Shown here: piece after piece, positions 1-8,374 of the stretch
Numbering within the stretch: position 1 is the first letter of the stretch
Layout: every line of letters starts with the position of its first letter
Assembly: GCA_963735445.1 (NCBI GenBank)
Contig: CAVTLC010000013.1
Location: 61,002 to 125,001, forward strand
Direction of reading: 5' to 3'
DNA length: 64,000 nucleotides
Source of the DNA: AP-15 sp963735445
GTDB taxonomy: Bacteria > Pseudomonadota > Alphaproteobacteria > ATCC43930 > CGMCC-115725
Translations under genes and position numbers: made by a program
The notes under the pieces: generated by a model
Seen by the model: only the letters and a program-made list of their open reading frames with translations
Told to the model about the DNA's origin: nothing
Database searches by the model: none

Positions 1-201
1 ATCACGACGAGCGGCTTCTTTTCGGATACAGCACTCGTGTGCAGCATGATGGAGATGGGGATCGACCGCATCCTGTTCTCGGTCGACTACCCGTTCGCCG
101 AAAACCCGCCCGGCACCGAATGGCTGAAGACGCTGCCGCTCGGCCCCGAAGACACCGAGAAGCTGCTGAACGGCAACGCCCGCCGCCTGCTCAAGCTGTA
201 A
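1..201 (+). CDS. Amidohydrolase-family protein, C-terminal end (5' end outside window)
   Basis: Frame 1 is open from the first base to TAA at 199-201 and gives 66 residues. The stretch ILFSVDYPF followed by a short segment and NGNARRLLKL is the usual C-terminus of the amidohydrolase-2 / ACMSD-like TIM-barrel family (gamma-resorcylate and 2,3-dihydroxybenzoate decarboxylases and relatives). In that family the Asp of the S-x-D-x-P-F motif is a metal ligand. Substrate cannot be told from this fragment. It runs convergently into the next gene, with only 4 bp between the stops. Confidence 0.75.
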   Translation: MTTSGFFSDTALVCSMMEMGIDRILFSVDYPFAENPPGTEWLKTLPLGPEDTEKLLNGNARRLLKL

Positions 202-205
202 ATGA

Positions 206-1312
206 TCAATTAAAGAAGCGCGCCGGCCGGAAATCGGCAAGCTCGGCCCTCGGGCTGCCACCGACGATCTCGTCGGCCACTGCTTTGCCGAGGAACGGCG
301 ACATCGTCACGCCGCTGTGGGTGATCGCGATGTAATAGCCGGAAACCCGCGGCATCGGTCCGATCGCAGACAGGTGATCGCCGGGGATCGGCCGGATGGC
401 GATGCGCACCGCCTCCGGTTCGACCTCGCCGATCGAGGGCAGCAGCTGTCGGGCGCGCCGCACCAGATCGCGCGCCTCGGGCATCGACGGGCTGAGCTTC
501 GTGTCAAAGCTCAGACTGGCGTCGGTCGGGTTCCAGTGCAACATCAGACGCCCGGCGCCATCGGGGCGCGCATCGATGATGCTGGTGCGGACGACACGGC
601 TCAAGCCGGCCGCAACCGGCGGCGTGAACACCAGGAAGCCGACGGTCGGTGCCAGCGGCAAGTGCAGACCGGCGTCCCGGGTTGCCTCATTGGTCCAGCG
701 GCCGGCACAGTTCACGACGATGTCGGCCTCGTATTGCGCGCCATCGGCGATCCGGACGCCGGTGACCCGATCTCCGGCCATGATCAAATCGACAACCCGG
801 GCGCCGCAGATGATTTTTGCGCCATGGCGGCGTCGTGCGGCGGACAGCATCGCATGCGCGTAGACCACCGGATCGAGCCAACCCTCCTCCGGGAAAAACG
901 CCACCGGCGCATCGCCGATTGTCGCGGGATCGATATCGGGCTCCAATTCCTGCAGCTCGGCTAGCGTGATCCACTCCGCGGCATAGCCCCACGAGCGCAG
1001 TTGCTCGATGTTTTCGCGCTGCGCCTGACGATCGGGTTCAAGCTCCCATTCGAGACTGCCGCCACCATGCCACCACGGCGTCGCGCCAAACTCGTCGGCC
1101 AGCGCCAAATGCGCCTTCATGCCGGCGACATTCAGATCGTGATAGGGTTTCGGCGGTTTGTTGTGCGCATTGGTCCAGGCGAAGCTGATGCCGGAGGTGC
1201 CGCCGCCGATGCGGGTCGCTTCCAGCACCGTGACAGCGGCGCCGGCCTGAGCCAGCCGATACGCAACCGAGGCACCCATCACACCGCCGCCGATCACGAT
1301 CGTCTGCATCAT
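206..1312 (-). CDS. FAD-dependent oxidoreductase, DAO (glycine/D-amino-acid oxidase) family
   Basis: A 368-residue protein with an N-terminal Rossmann dinucleotide motif (VIGGGVMGASVAYRLAQAG, about residues 6-24) and an acidic residue ending beta-2 (VLEA), typical of DAO-superfamily flavoproteins. The C-terminal part carries the second FAD-contact region (ITHSGVTMSPFLGKAVADEI). Length fits the DadA/SoxB/GlyOx group. These enzymes oxidise amine or amino-acid substrates; the substrate here is not evident. Two tandem ATG codons (1312 and 1309) are possible starts. No signal peptide or membrane segment is visible, so it is probably cytoplasmic. Confidence 0.85.
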   Translation of the reverse strand: MMQTIVIGGGVMGASVAYRLAQAGAAVTVLEATRIGGGTSGISFAWTNAHNKPPKPYHDLNVAGMKAHLALADEFGATPWWHGGGSLEWELEPDRQAQRENIEQLRSWGYAAEWITLAELQELEPDIDPATIGDAPVAFFPEEGWLDPVVYAHAMLSAARRRHGAKIICGARVVDLIMAGDRVTGVRIADGAQYEADIVVNCAGRWTNEATRDAGLHLPLAPTVGFLVFTPPVAAGLSRVVRTSIIDARPDGAGRLMLHWNPTDASLSFDTKLSPSMPEARDLVRRARQLLPSIGEVEPEAVRIAIRPIPGDHLSAIGPMPRVSGYYIAITHSGVTMSPFLGKAVADEIVGGSPRAELADFRPARFFN

Positions 1313-1561
1313 TTCACCGAAGCATTGCTGAGGTTGAAAGGGGCGATCTTGAGCTGGTCATCTGCGAGGCCGTGTGCAACTGGTTGGGTTGCCCCCTGCC
1401 CGCTCGCGCCAACGGCTGATGCTACGGCAGAAACCCCACGCTGTCGCCCCGCGAATCCGCCCCGCAGCGCGTCGCCGCGATGAACTGCAACCACCAGACA
1501 TCTGCGGATTTTTCGCGCCGCGGTCGGCTGACGCCCTTATACCTGACCAGAATGATCGGCT
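1313..1561. other. Non-coding gap, no recognisable feature
   Basis: The stretch between the divergently transcribed oxidoreductase and NTF2-like gene must hold both promoters. Short ORFs here have no recognisable content. I see no convincing -35/-10 pair, terminator or repeat. Confidence 0.4.
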
Positions 1562-1569
1562 GGAGGGAG
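1562..1569 (+). promoter_or_regulatory. Strong Shine-Dalgarno that points to an ATC start at 1577
   Basis: GGAGGGAG lies 7 nt before ATC (1577-1579). No ATG, GTG or TTG exists in this frame between the upstream stop (1553-1555) and the ATG at 1652, although the conserved protein sequence begins well before 1652. The site therefore decides the likely start of the next gene. Confidence 0.45.
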
Positions 1570-1576
1570 AACGACC

Positions 1577-1981
1577 ATCGCCATCGACCGAACTCAAGCC
1601 GAGCCTGACGATCGGGCGGTAGCTGCCGCGCTCGCCACGCTCGATCGCTTTATGGCGGCGCTAAATGCCGGCGACGAACCAGCACTGCTCGCCACACTGC
1701 ATTTCCCGCATTACCGGCTCGCCGGCGGCAGGATGCGGGTGTGGGATCAGCCCGGCGCTTATCTCGGCGACTTCCTCGCACGCGCGGGCGCCGACTGGCA
1801 CCACAGCGCGTGGGATTTCCGCCATGTCATCGCCGCCGGCCCCGCAAAGGTGCATCTCGATGTGCAATTCACCCGCTATCGCGCCGACAATTCGGCGATC
1901 GGCTCGTTCCGATCGCTATGGATCGTCACCGAGGATGGCGGAGGCTGGGCAGTGGCAGCGCGGTCGAGCTTCGCCGATTGA
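1577..1981 (+). CDS. NTF2-like / SnoaL-type small protein, possible ATC start
   Basis: The protein resembles NTF2-like fold proteins: a helical start (LDRFMAALNAGDEPALL), then F-x-H-Y-R-L and a W-x-V-T-E-D-G-G-G-W-x-V segment near the end. Starting at the first standard codon (ATG 1652) leaves 109 residues and removes most of helix 1. The reading frame upstream is coding-like and preceded by a strong ribosome site, so I place the start at ATC 1577 (134 residues). It lies 69 bp before a Baeyer-Villiger monooxygenase on the same strand, and NTF2-like proteins often accompany such catabolic genes. No catalytic function is assigned; this fold is used both by enzymes and by binding proteins. The product is probably real; the start is uncertain. 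Confidence 0.65.
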   Translation: MAIDRTQAEPDDRAVAAALATLDRFMAALNAGDEPALLATLHFPHYRLAGGRMRVWDQPGAYLGDFLARAGADWHHSAWDFRHVIAAGPAKVHLDVQFTRYRADNSAIGSFRSLWIVTEDGGGWAVAARSSFAD

Positions 1982-2050
1982 TCACCCCTGTGGTAACAAA
2001 TGTGCTCGCGGCGGGCATCGAGCTGCTCGCAATCTGATTGGCGAGGCGTG

Positions 2051-3502
2051 ATGGCAGATCGAGAATTTCGGGTAGTCGTCGCCGGTGCGGGTGTCTCGGG
2101 ACTGTTTATGGCGGAGACGTTGAAACGCGCCGGCATCGATTTCACCGTCTACGAAAAGGCCGGCGAGGTCGGCGGGACCTGGCGGGACAACACCTTCCCC
2201 GGCCTCTTTGTCGATGTCCTGTCACGCCAATACGAGTTCCCGTTCCAACCCAATTACAACTGGTCGCGCAAATATGCGCCGGCCTCCGAGATCTGGGCCT
2301 ATATCAAAAAGGTCGCGCGCGACCGCGGCCTTCACAAATTCATCCGCTTTAATGAGGAGATCGTCGCCGCTCGGTTTACCGACGGCCGTTGGCATATCGA
2401 AACCGCCAATGGCAAGATTGACGTAGCGGACGTTTTTGTCTGCGCCACCGGCTTTCTGCACAAGCCTTTGTTGCCCGACATCCCCGGGCGCGAGAGTTTC
2501 GCCGGCCCCTCATTCCATTCGGCGCGCTGGGACCATAGCGTCCCCTACGCCGGCAAGCGTTGGGGCGTCATCGGCAGCGGCGCCAGCGGCGTGCAGATCA
2601 CCGAGGCATTGGCCTGGGCCGGGTGCGATGTCACCCAGTTCATCCGCCGCGCCCAATGGGTCCATATTCGCGAGAACCCGCATTCGACTTGGCAAGAGCG
2701 GCTCAAACTGCGGCTACCCGGGGGCTATGCCCGCGAGCAGCGCCGGCTGTGGCAATTCATCAACGAAAACGACCGGTGGCGGCTTGAACCGGGGCCGCAG
2801 CGCGAGGCAATGGAGCGCGAGTATCGGTCCTATCTCGACCACATCAAGGATCCCGAGCTGAAGCAAAAGCTCACCCCCGACTACAATCTCGGCTGCACCC
2901 GCATTCCAAAATCAGACAAGAACTATTACGAGGCGGTGCAGTTGCCCAACGCGCGGATCGTCAAGGGTCAGATCGATCATGTCGAGCCGGATGGCGTCGT
3001 GATGGCGGACGGCACGCGGGTCGAGCTCGACGTGCTGGTTTACGCCACCGGCTTTGACGCGCACGCCTACATGCGCCCGATGAACGTGACCGGGCTCAAC
3101 GGCATGACGATCGACGAGGCATGGAAGGAGAAAATCTATTCCTATGGCGGCATCGCGCTGCCGGGCTTTCCCAATTTGTTCATGCTCTACGGACCGTTTG
3201 CTCCGGTGAACAATGTACCGGTGCCGTTGGGCCTCGACCAGGAGATCGCCTGCATCATGCGGCTGATCGCCGAGGTTCGCGCCCGCAATGCCGCGGTGGC
3301 GCCCACCGTCGCTGCGACCGAAAAATTCCTGGCCCGGCTCGGCACCGCCTTCCCCGGCACCGTCTGGGTCGGCGGCTGCAAAAACTGGTACACCAGCCGG
3401 CAGCCCACCCCGGTGCTGTGGCCGTTCCCGCAGAGCGAGCACCAAGCGTTCTTCGAACGGGTGCCGACCGAGGATTTCGACTTCATCCCGGTAGCCGATT
3501 AA
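2051..3502 (+). CDS. Flavin-containing (type I Baeyer-Villiger) monooxygenase
   Basis: A 483-residue flavoprotein that would insert one oxygen atom from O2 into a ketone or oxygenate another soft nucleophile, using FAD and NADPH. The FAD Rossmann motif GAGVSG is at residues 12-17, followed by GGTWRDNTFPG. The type I BVMO fingerprint F-x-G-x-x-x-H-x-x-x-W-D is intact from residue 150 (FAGPSFHSARWD). A second Rossmann motif GSGASG for NADPH follows at about 175, and YATGFD lies in the C-terminal third. ATG 2051 has GAGGCG just upstream; an in-frame GTG-type start further up is less likely. The neighbours (NTF2-like protein, acyl-CoA dehydrogenases) suggest a cyclic or long-chain ketone degradation route; substrate unknown. 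Confidence 0.88.
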   Translation: MADREFRVVVAGAGVSGLFMAETLKRAGIDFTVYEKAGEVGGTWRDNTFPGLFVDVLSRQYEFPFQPNYNWSRKYAPASEIWAYIKKVARDRGLHKFIRFNEEIVAARFTDGRWHIETANGKIDVADVFVCATGFLHKPLLPDIPGRESFAGPSFHSARWDHSVPYAGKRWGVIGSGASGVQITEALAWAGCDVTQFIRRAQWVHIRENPHSTWQERLKLRLPGGYAREQRRLWQFINENDRWRLEPGPQREAMEREYRSYLDHIKDPELKQKLTPDYNLGCTRIPKSDKNYYEAVQLPNARIVKGQIDHVEPDGVVMADGTRVELDVLVYATGFDAHAYMRPMNVTGLNGMTIDEAWKEKIYSYGGIALPGFPNLFMLYGPFAPVNNVPVPLGLDQEIACIMRLIAEVRARNAAVAPTVAATEKFLARLGTAFPGTVWVGGCKNWYTSRQPTPVLWPFPQSEHQAFFERVPTEDFDFIPVAD

Positions 3503-3624
3503 CAGCTTGGCGTCATCAGCCCTCGTCCCAACCGACTCACCCCTCAGGGACGAGACGCGGCTTAGCTCAAAACGAGGCGGGATCGGCCGTCGTCTTCTGC
3601 GGGTGGCAAAGCCGGGCGATCTTC

Positions 3625-3630
3625 TATAAT
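3625..3630 (+). promoter_or_regulatory. Possible -10 element for the acyl-CoA dehydrogenase pair
   Basis: A perfect TATAAT lies 47 bp before the ATG at 3677, in the 174-bp gap after the monooxygenase. The -35 region 17 bp upstream is poor. The hexamer is rare in such GC-rich sequence, which is the main support. Confidence 0.3.
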
Positions 3631-3676
3631 CGGTTCCGACGGGGACACCTCTCCGCGCGGGCTGAGGAGACAAGCC

Positions 3677-4882
3677 ATGGATCTGCGCTTTACTGCCGAC
3701 GAATTGGCGTTTCGCGATGAGTTCCGCGCCTTTGTCCGGGACAATCTGCCGCCAGACATTCGCGAGCGGATGCGACTGGGCTACGCTCCGCGCAAAGAGG
3801 ACACGGTGCGATGGCAGCGCATCCTCAACCAGCGCCACTGGGCCGCGTTCAACTGGCCCCGCGAATATGGCGGCCCGGGTTGGACACCGGTGCAGCGCAT
3901 GATCTTTCTCGAAGAAAACCAGCTGGCGCCGGCCCCCGAAGTGTTGTCGTTTAACATTACGATGATCGGTCCGGTGTTGATCCAGTTCGGCACCGAAGAA
4001 CAAAAACGCCGGTTCCTGCCCCGCGCCGCCAATATCGACGACTGGTGGTGCCAAGGCTTTTCGGAGCCGGGCGCCGGGTCCGACCTCGCCTCGTTAAAGA
4101 CCGCGGCAAAGCGGGACGGCGAGCACTATGTCGTCAACGGTCAGAAAATCTGGACCTCGACGGCGCACCATGCGGATTGGTGCTTTTGCCTGGTGCGCAC
4201 CGATTTCGCGGCCAAAAAGCGGCAGGAGGGGATTTCATTTTTGCTGATCGATATGAAGACGCCGGGCATCACCGTGCGCCCGATCATCTCGATCGACGGC
4301 AGCCATCACCTGAACGAGGTGTTTTTTGATGAGGTCCGCGTCCCGGCTGAAAATCTCGTCGGCGAGGAGAACAAGGGCTGGGACGTCGCCAAATACCTGC
4401 TTGGCCACGAACGCACCGGTATCGCGCGGCTCGGCAAGTCGAAGGAGCGGGTCAAATTCGCCAAGGAAATGGCGCACGAGATGCGGGCCAACGGTAGGCC
4501 GCTGATTCAAGACCCGGCGTTTCGCCAGCGTGTCGCCCAGCTCGAAGTCGACATGAAGGCTCTGGAGATCACCCAGTACCGCGTCGTCTCCGCCTACGAA
4601 AAGAGCGAGGCCGGTAAGCCCGACCCGCTGTCTTCGGCGCTGAAGATCAAGGGGACCGAGTTGTTGCAAGCATCGACCGAGCTGGCGATGGATGTCGGCG
4701 GCCCGCTCTCGATGCCGGATTGGGCCCAGGAATTGGAGGCGCTCAGCAACGAGCCCGAGCTTGGGCCGGCCTGGGCGAGTGAGGCGACCAAGAGCTATCT
4801 CTTCCTGCGCGCTGCCTCGATCTATGGCGGCACCAATGAGATCCAGAAAAACATCCTGACCAAGGCTGTGTTGGGGCTCTAA
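3677..4882 (+). CDS. Acyl-CoA dehydrogenase (first subunit of a pair)
   Basis: A 401-residue acyl-CoA dehydrogenase. The N-terminal helical domain begins at MDLRFTADELAFRDEFRAF. The middle FAD-binding part has GFSEPGAGSDLASL and WTSTAHHADW, and the C-terminal motif is GGTNEIQKNIL. Such enzymes form an alpha,beta-double bond in acyl-CoA and pass electrons to ETF. GAGGAG precedes the ATG. The stop TAA overlaps the ATG of the next acyl-CoA dehydrogenase (TAATG at 4880-4884), so the two are translationally coupled. Such coupled pairs often form heteromeric enzymes acting on steroid side chains or branched/cyclic acyl-CoAs, which would fit the monooxygenase upstream. The exact substrate is an inference only. 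Confidence 0.9.
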   Translation: MDLRFTADELAFRDEFRAFVRDNLPPDIRERMRLGYAPRKEDTVRWQRILNQRHWAAFNWPREYGGPGWTPVQRMIFLEENQLAPAPEVLSFNITMIGPVLIQFGTEEQKRRFLPRAANIDDWWCQGFSEPGAGSDLASLKTAAKRDGEHYVVNGQKIWTSTAHHADWCFCLVRTDFAAKKRQEGISFLLIDMKTPGITVRPIISIDGSHHLNEVFFDEVRVPAENLVGEENKGWDVAKYLLGHERTGIARLGKSKERVKFAKEMAHEMRANGRPLIQDPAFRQRVAQLEVDMKALEITQYRVVSAYEKSEAGKPDPLSSALKIKGTELLQASTELAMDVGGPLSMPDWAQELEALSNEPELGPAWASEATKSYLFLRAASIYGGTNEIQKNILTKAVLGL

Positions 4883-6018
4883 TGGATTTCGCTCTCAGCG
4901 ACGAGCAGCGCCTGTTGCGGGACAGCGTCGACCGGCTGCTCGCAGACCATTACGCCTTTGCCCAGCGACGTGGATACCTTTCCGAGCCCGAAGGCTGGAG
5001 CCGCTCGTTGTGGCGGCAATATGCCGAGCTCGGCCTCCTGGGCCTGCCTTTCGCGGAGGATTACGGCGGGTTTGGCGGTAGCGCCATCGAGATCATGTTG
5101 GTCATGGAGGCATTCGGCCGCGCATTGGTCTTGGAGCCGTATCTGTCGACAGTGGTGCTCGGCGGCACGGCTGTGCGGCTGGCTGGCAGCGACGCGCAGA
5201 AAGCCGCGATCCTGCCGCAAATCGCCGAGGGCAGCATGACCCTCGCCTTCGCCCATGGCGAGCGCCAGGCGCGCTACGACCTGTCCGACGTATTGACCAC
5301 GGCGAAGCCGAGAGGCGGCGGCTGGGTTCTCGATGGCGGCAAAAGCGTGGTCATAAATGGCGACAATGCCGACCGGCTGATCGTCAGCGCGCGCAGCTCG
5401 GGGGAACGCGATGACCGGGACGGCATCAGCCTGTTTCTTGTCGACGCCAAGGCGAACGGGGTCGCGCGACGCGCCTATCCGATGCGCGATGGCACGAGGG
5501 CGGCGGAGATCTCGTTGAGTGGCGTCGAAATTGCTGCCGACGACATGCTCGGCGAACCCGGCAACGCATTACCGGTGATCGAACGGGTCGTCGAGACCGG
5601 CATCGCGGCTGTGGCGGCCGAGGCCGTGGGCGCGATGGAGGCGATGCACGCAATGACCCTCGAATATCTGAAAACGCGCCAGCAGTTTGGTAAGCCCATT
5701 GGCCAGAACCAGGCTTTGCAGCATCGCTCGGCCGAAATGTTGATCGCGCTGGAGCAAGGCCGCAGCCTGGCAATGTTGGCGGCGATCACGGTCGACGAAC
5801 CCGATGCCGTCGAGCGGGCGCACAATATCTCGATGGCAAAGGTCGGCGTCGGTCAATCGGCTCGGTTCGTCTCGCAGAACGCGATCCAACTGCATGGCGG
5901 TATTGGCATGACCGAGGAATATGCGGTCGGCCACTACTTTCGGCGAGTCATGGTGATTGAGCACTTATTCGGCGACACCGCCCACCACCTCTCGCGGATC
6001 GCCGACCGCGTCGGCTGA
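4882..6018 (+). CDS. Acyl-CoA dehydrogenase (second subunit of a pair)
   Basis: A 378-residue acyl-CoA dehydrogenase starting one base inside the stop of its neighbour. N-terminus MDFALSDEQRLLRDSVDRLL; FAD-proximal region GGWVLDGGKSVVINGDNADRLIVSAR; C-terminal QLHGGIGMTEEYAVGHYFRRV. The middle domain is more divergent than in the first subunit (LAFAHGERQARYD replaces the usual TEP-G-GSD loop), which is typical of the non-canonical partner in heteromeric acyl-CoA dehydrogenases. It may contribute structure or half of a flavin site. Substrate unknown. Confidence 0.88.
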   Translation: MDFALSDEQRLLRDSVDRLLADHYAFAQRRGYLSEPEGWSRSLWRQYAELGLLGLPFAEDYGGFGGSAIEIMLVMEAFGRALVLEPYLSTVVLGGTAVRLAGSDAQKAAILPQIAEGSMTLAFAHGERQARYDLSDVLTTAKPRGGGWVLDGGKSVVINGDNADRLIVSARSSGERDDRDGISLFLVDAKANGVARRAYPMRDGTRAAEISLSGVEIAADDMLGEPGNALPVIERVVETGIAAVAAEAVGAMEAMHAMTLEYLKTRQQFGKPIGQNQALQHRSAEMLIALEQGRSLAMLAAITVDEPDAVERAHNISMAKVGVGQSARFVSQNAIQLHGGIGMTEEYAVGHYFRRVMVIEHLFGDTAHHLSRIADRVG

Positions 6019-6219
6019 CCAGCTCTCTATCCCATCGCACCGGGCGAGTGTAAGACAGACCGTCGGTCATCATTCGACAGGCCCGGCACGCCTTGATTCT
6101 TTGGGCGATAAAAAAGGCTGCATCCCGTTGACGACAGCCGGTTCTTTCGCCACACCTATGTTCGAGGGCTCGGCCGGTCGTTCGCCCGAGACCGTTCGCA
6201 TTAACAGAGGAGATCCCGC

Positions 6220-6624
6220 ATGGGTGTCGCGGCAATGAACCACTTTACCGTCCTGAGCGACGATCTCGAGGAGACGCGCCGCTTTTATTGCGATTTGTTC
6301 GGCTTCAAGGTGGGTTGGCGGCCGCCGTTCCAGTTCCCCGGCTGGTGGCTTTATGCCGAAGGCGAAGATCGGGCCATTCTGCACGTAATCCAGCAAAACC
6401 CGCTGCCCAAAGAGCGCGCCGGAGTGCTCGACCACATGGCGTTCAGCGCCAAGGATCTGCCGGCGACGGTAGAGACGCTGAAGCGCGAAGGCATCGAGTA
6501 CGAGTTGCGGCGGCTGCCGGGCGGCGGCATCTGGCAGCTATTCTTCCACGATCCGCACGGCGCCAAGGTCGAATTCGACTTCGAGAAGGATGAACCCGCG
6601 CCGGCCGGCTACGCCGCGGCCTAG
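6220..6624 (+). CDS. VOC (glyoxalase/bleomycin-resistance) family protein
   Basis: A 134-residue single-domain protein with two beta-alpha-beta-beta-beta halves of the vicinal-oxygen-chelate fold. Likely metal ligands are His8 (MNHFTVLSDDLE), the His of LDHMAFSAKDL and the Glu of KVEFDFEKDE. Closest in style to glyoxalase I or ring-cleavage dioxygenase-like members. AGGAG lies 8 nt before ATG 6220; a second ATG at 6235 is possible. It follows the acyl-CoA dehydrogenase pair after 201 bp, so it may have its own promoter. No specific reaction can be assigned. Confidence 0.8.
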   Translation: MGVAAMNHFTVLSDDLEETRRFYCDLFGFKVGWRPPFQFPGWWLYAEGEDRAILHVIQQNPLPKERAGVLDHMAFSAKDLPATVETLKREGIEYELRRLPGGGIWQLFFHDPHGAKVEFDFEKDEPAPAGYAAA

Positions 6625-6683
6625 AGCGGACGTTCGAGTATAAAGAGACAGCCCGTTGCCGCCCAGCACACGCTCCGCCGCGG

Positions 6684-7019
6684 TTAGCGTCCTGCTGGCG
6701 GCTGCGGCTGTCTAGCCGTTGGCGGCAAGCCGGGATCAAATCTACGGCTTGTCGGCACCGTGGCGAGACCATGAAGCAGGCCGAAAAACATCGCGGCTTC
6801 GATAAGCGCGACCATCCCCCAGGCTGGTAGCCCGGGACCGATCAGAACGCCTGCCAACCACACCAAGATCGGCAGACACATGGCGGCGATTGACAACGCC
6901 ACCCATAACGAATGGAGCGGCCGGCCTATGCGGCCGCTATGGTAAAAAAAGTCTGCTGCACCAACGCTGAGCAAGGCCAACAACAGGGCGGACATCTCGA
7001 CGGCTAGGATTTCCGGCAT
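6684..7019 (-). CDS. Small membrane protein, unknown function
   Basis: A 111-residue protein with about three hydrophobic segments (about residues 8-22, 38-62 and 66-88) and a Pro/Arg-rich tail. No family is recognised. The composition is typical of an inner-membrane protein of the DUF type. It faces the VOC gene convergently. Evidence is only the length of the open frame and the membrane pattern. Confidence 0.5.
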   Translation of the reverse strand: MPEILAVEMSALLLALLSVGAADFFYHSGRIGRPLHSLWVALSIAAMCLPILVWLAGVLIGPGLPAWGMVALIEAAMFFGLLHGLATVPTSRRFDPGLPPTARQPQPPAGR

Positions 7020-7277
7020 GAGATTCTCCGTCGCGGGATTGCGTAGAGTGCGGCGCGGGCATGGTCGTCCACTAACCCGATTTCCGTTTCAAAATTGCTT
7101 CAGACATTGCTACAATTTATCGTTAATGATGTCGGTTGCCTTTACACTCGGGCTGCTTCTTGGATGAAAGAAGGTTCGATCCCAATACGATAGGCAGCTG
7201 GTGTAACATTTGCTAAGAAACCGTCACTGCGACGATCGACCGCGCCGGTCGAGGTCGGTAGAGGGAGGAGTTCGTTT

Positions 7278-7418
7278 ATGCAGGCCCGCCCGGTCGAACA
7301 GAAGCTGCCGCTGTCGACCGCGATCCTGTCCCATATCGCGCTCGGATTGTTGATGTGGAACCTAGCCCTTCGGCTGGCGCTGCTGCTCGGGCGTTGGGCC
7401 GTCGGCGCGGCCCTGTAA
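7278..7418 (+). CDS. 46-residue single-span membrane miniprotein
   Basis: The open frame ATG 7278 to TAA 7416-7418 is preceded by a near-perfect ribosome site, GGAGGAG at 7264-7270, with 7 nt spacing. The product begins MQARPVEQKLPLSTAILSH and then has one long hydrophobic stretch (about residues 15-45) with a few Arg residues. It has no homologue that I recognise. The strong translation signal in an otherwise empty 414-bp gap, and the clean transmembrane pattern, make it more than a chance ORF. It converges on the lytic transglycosylase gene, 15 bp away. Confidence 0.5.
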   Translation: MQARPVEQKLPLSTAILSHIALGLLMWNLALRLALLLGRWAVGAAL

Positions 7419-7433
7419 AAGCCGCATCTGATG

Positions 7434-8081
7434 CTAATGGGCGTGCTCCATTGCCAAGCGCAGGGCCTTGTCGAGTTGGCTTTGAAAGTGTGTTGCGCGG
7501 GGATCGGCCGCGAAGTGCCCATTGCCGACCAGGCCTGACCAAGGGCCCAGATCACCACAGGCTGAAGCTGGCGGCGCGCTCTGATGTTGCGCTTTCGCCT
7601 GGGATTGCTGGCACAACCCGCTGTCGTGCATCACCCGGCCCAAATACGCGGTCACGCCGGGCACTAAACGATCGGCCGGCCGCCCCGCCTTGACCCAGGC
7701 GTTCAGATTGCCGATTCCCCAATTGTAAGCGGCGATCGCGTCGGGCCAATCTCCGTACCGTCGGTAAAGCTGTGCCAGATAGGCGCGTCCGATTTCGCGG
7801 TTTTGATCGAGATCGAACCGGTCACCACCACCGACATCGGTGGCAGCCGCCTCGCTGACCTGCATCGGCCCCTGGGGGCCGGCCGAATCCAGGCGCCACA
7901 TTGCCTGATCGGCGCCGTGGCTCGATTCGGCGCCATCAACGGCAAAGGCGATGCGATCGAGCGGGTTTACAACCGGTGCTGGCGTTGAACCTCGTGGCGC
8001 TTTCCGCCCGCCCGCCAAGCAGGGAGGAACAAATATCAGGGTCAGCAACGACGCGATTGCCGCCGTTCTCCAGTAGAACAT
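7434..8081 (-). CDS. Lytic transglycosylase, SLT family, exported
   Basis: Cleaves peptidoglycan glycan strands with formation of 1,6-anhydromuramoyl ends. From ATG 8081 the 215-residue protein starts with a clear signal peptide (MFYWRTAAIASLLTLIFVPPCLAGG). A longer frame opens at 8165 but would bury that signal, so 8081 is preferred. The SLT core holds the catalytic Glu in DGAESSHG, then GPQGPMQVS and AAYNWGIGNLNAW, the standard three motifs. The C-terminal third is low-complexity with Cys and His. The enzyme acts in the periplasm. The adjacent convergent membrane miniprotein has no evident link to it. Confidence 0.85.
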   Translation of the reverse strand: MFYWRTAAIASLLTLIFVPPCLAGGRKAPRGSTPAPVVNPLDRIAFAVDGAESSHGADQAMWRLDSAGPQGPMQVSEAAATDVGGGDRFDLDQNREIGRAYLAQLYRRYGDWPDAIAAYNWGIGNLNAWVKAGRPADRLVPGVTAYLGRVMHDSGLCQQSQAKAQHQSAPPASACGDLGPWSGLVGNGHFAADPRATHFQSQLDKALRLAMEHAH

Positions 8082-8165
8082 TCCCGGCGATCCGTTTTTA
8101 CCTAGAAGGCCACAGTTTAGAAAGCTGAGCCGCTCTGTCAACACAGCGTCGCAGGTGCCTTTCAT

Positions 8166-8245
8166 TAACGATAATCGCGCCTATATATGGTATTATCTGC
8201 AGTATATTTGGTACTTATCTAGATAGTGCTGTAGGCAGAGGCCGA
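8166..8245. promoter_or_regulatory. AT-rich divergent promoter region
   Basis: A strikingly AT-rich block (several TATA-type hexamers between 8175 and 8230) lies between the transglycosylase (minus) and the carbonic-anhydrase-like gene (plus). It probably holds both promoters. No single -35/-10 pair stands out. Confidence 0.35.
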
Positions 8246-8374
8246 GCTGACTACCCGTAAGAATGCTCCGATGCCTTGGTCGGACAACGGATTTGCTGTC
8301 GCTTTATTCAATTTTCCGTTAGGAGGGTCGCTTCGCCCCCACCGCTGAGGGGAGCCCGCCTAAGGATAAATTCG

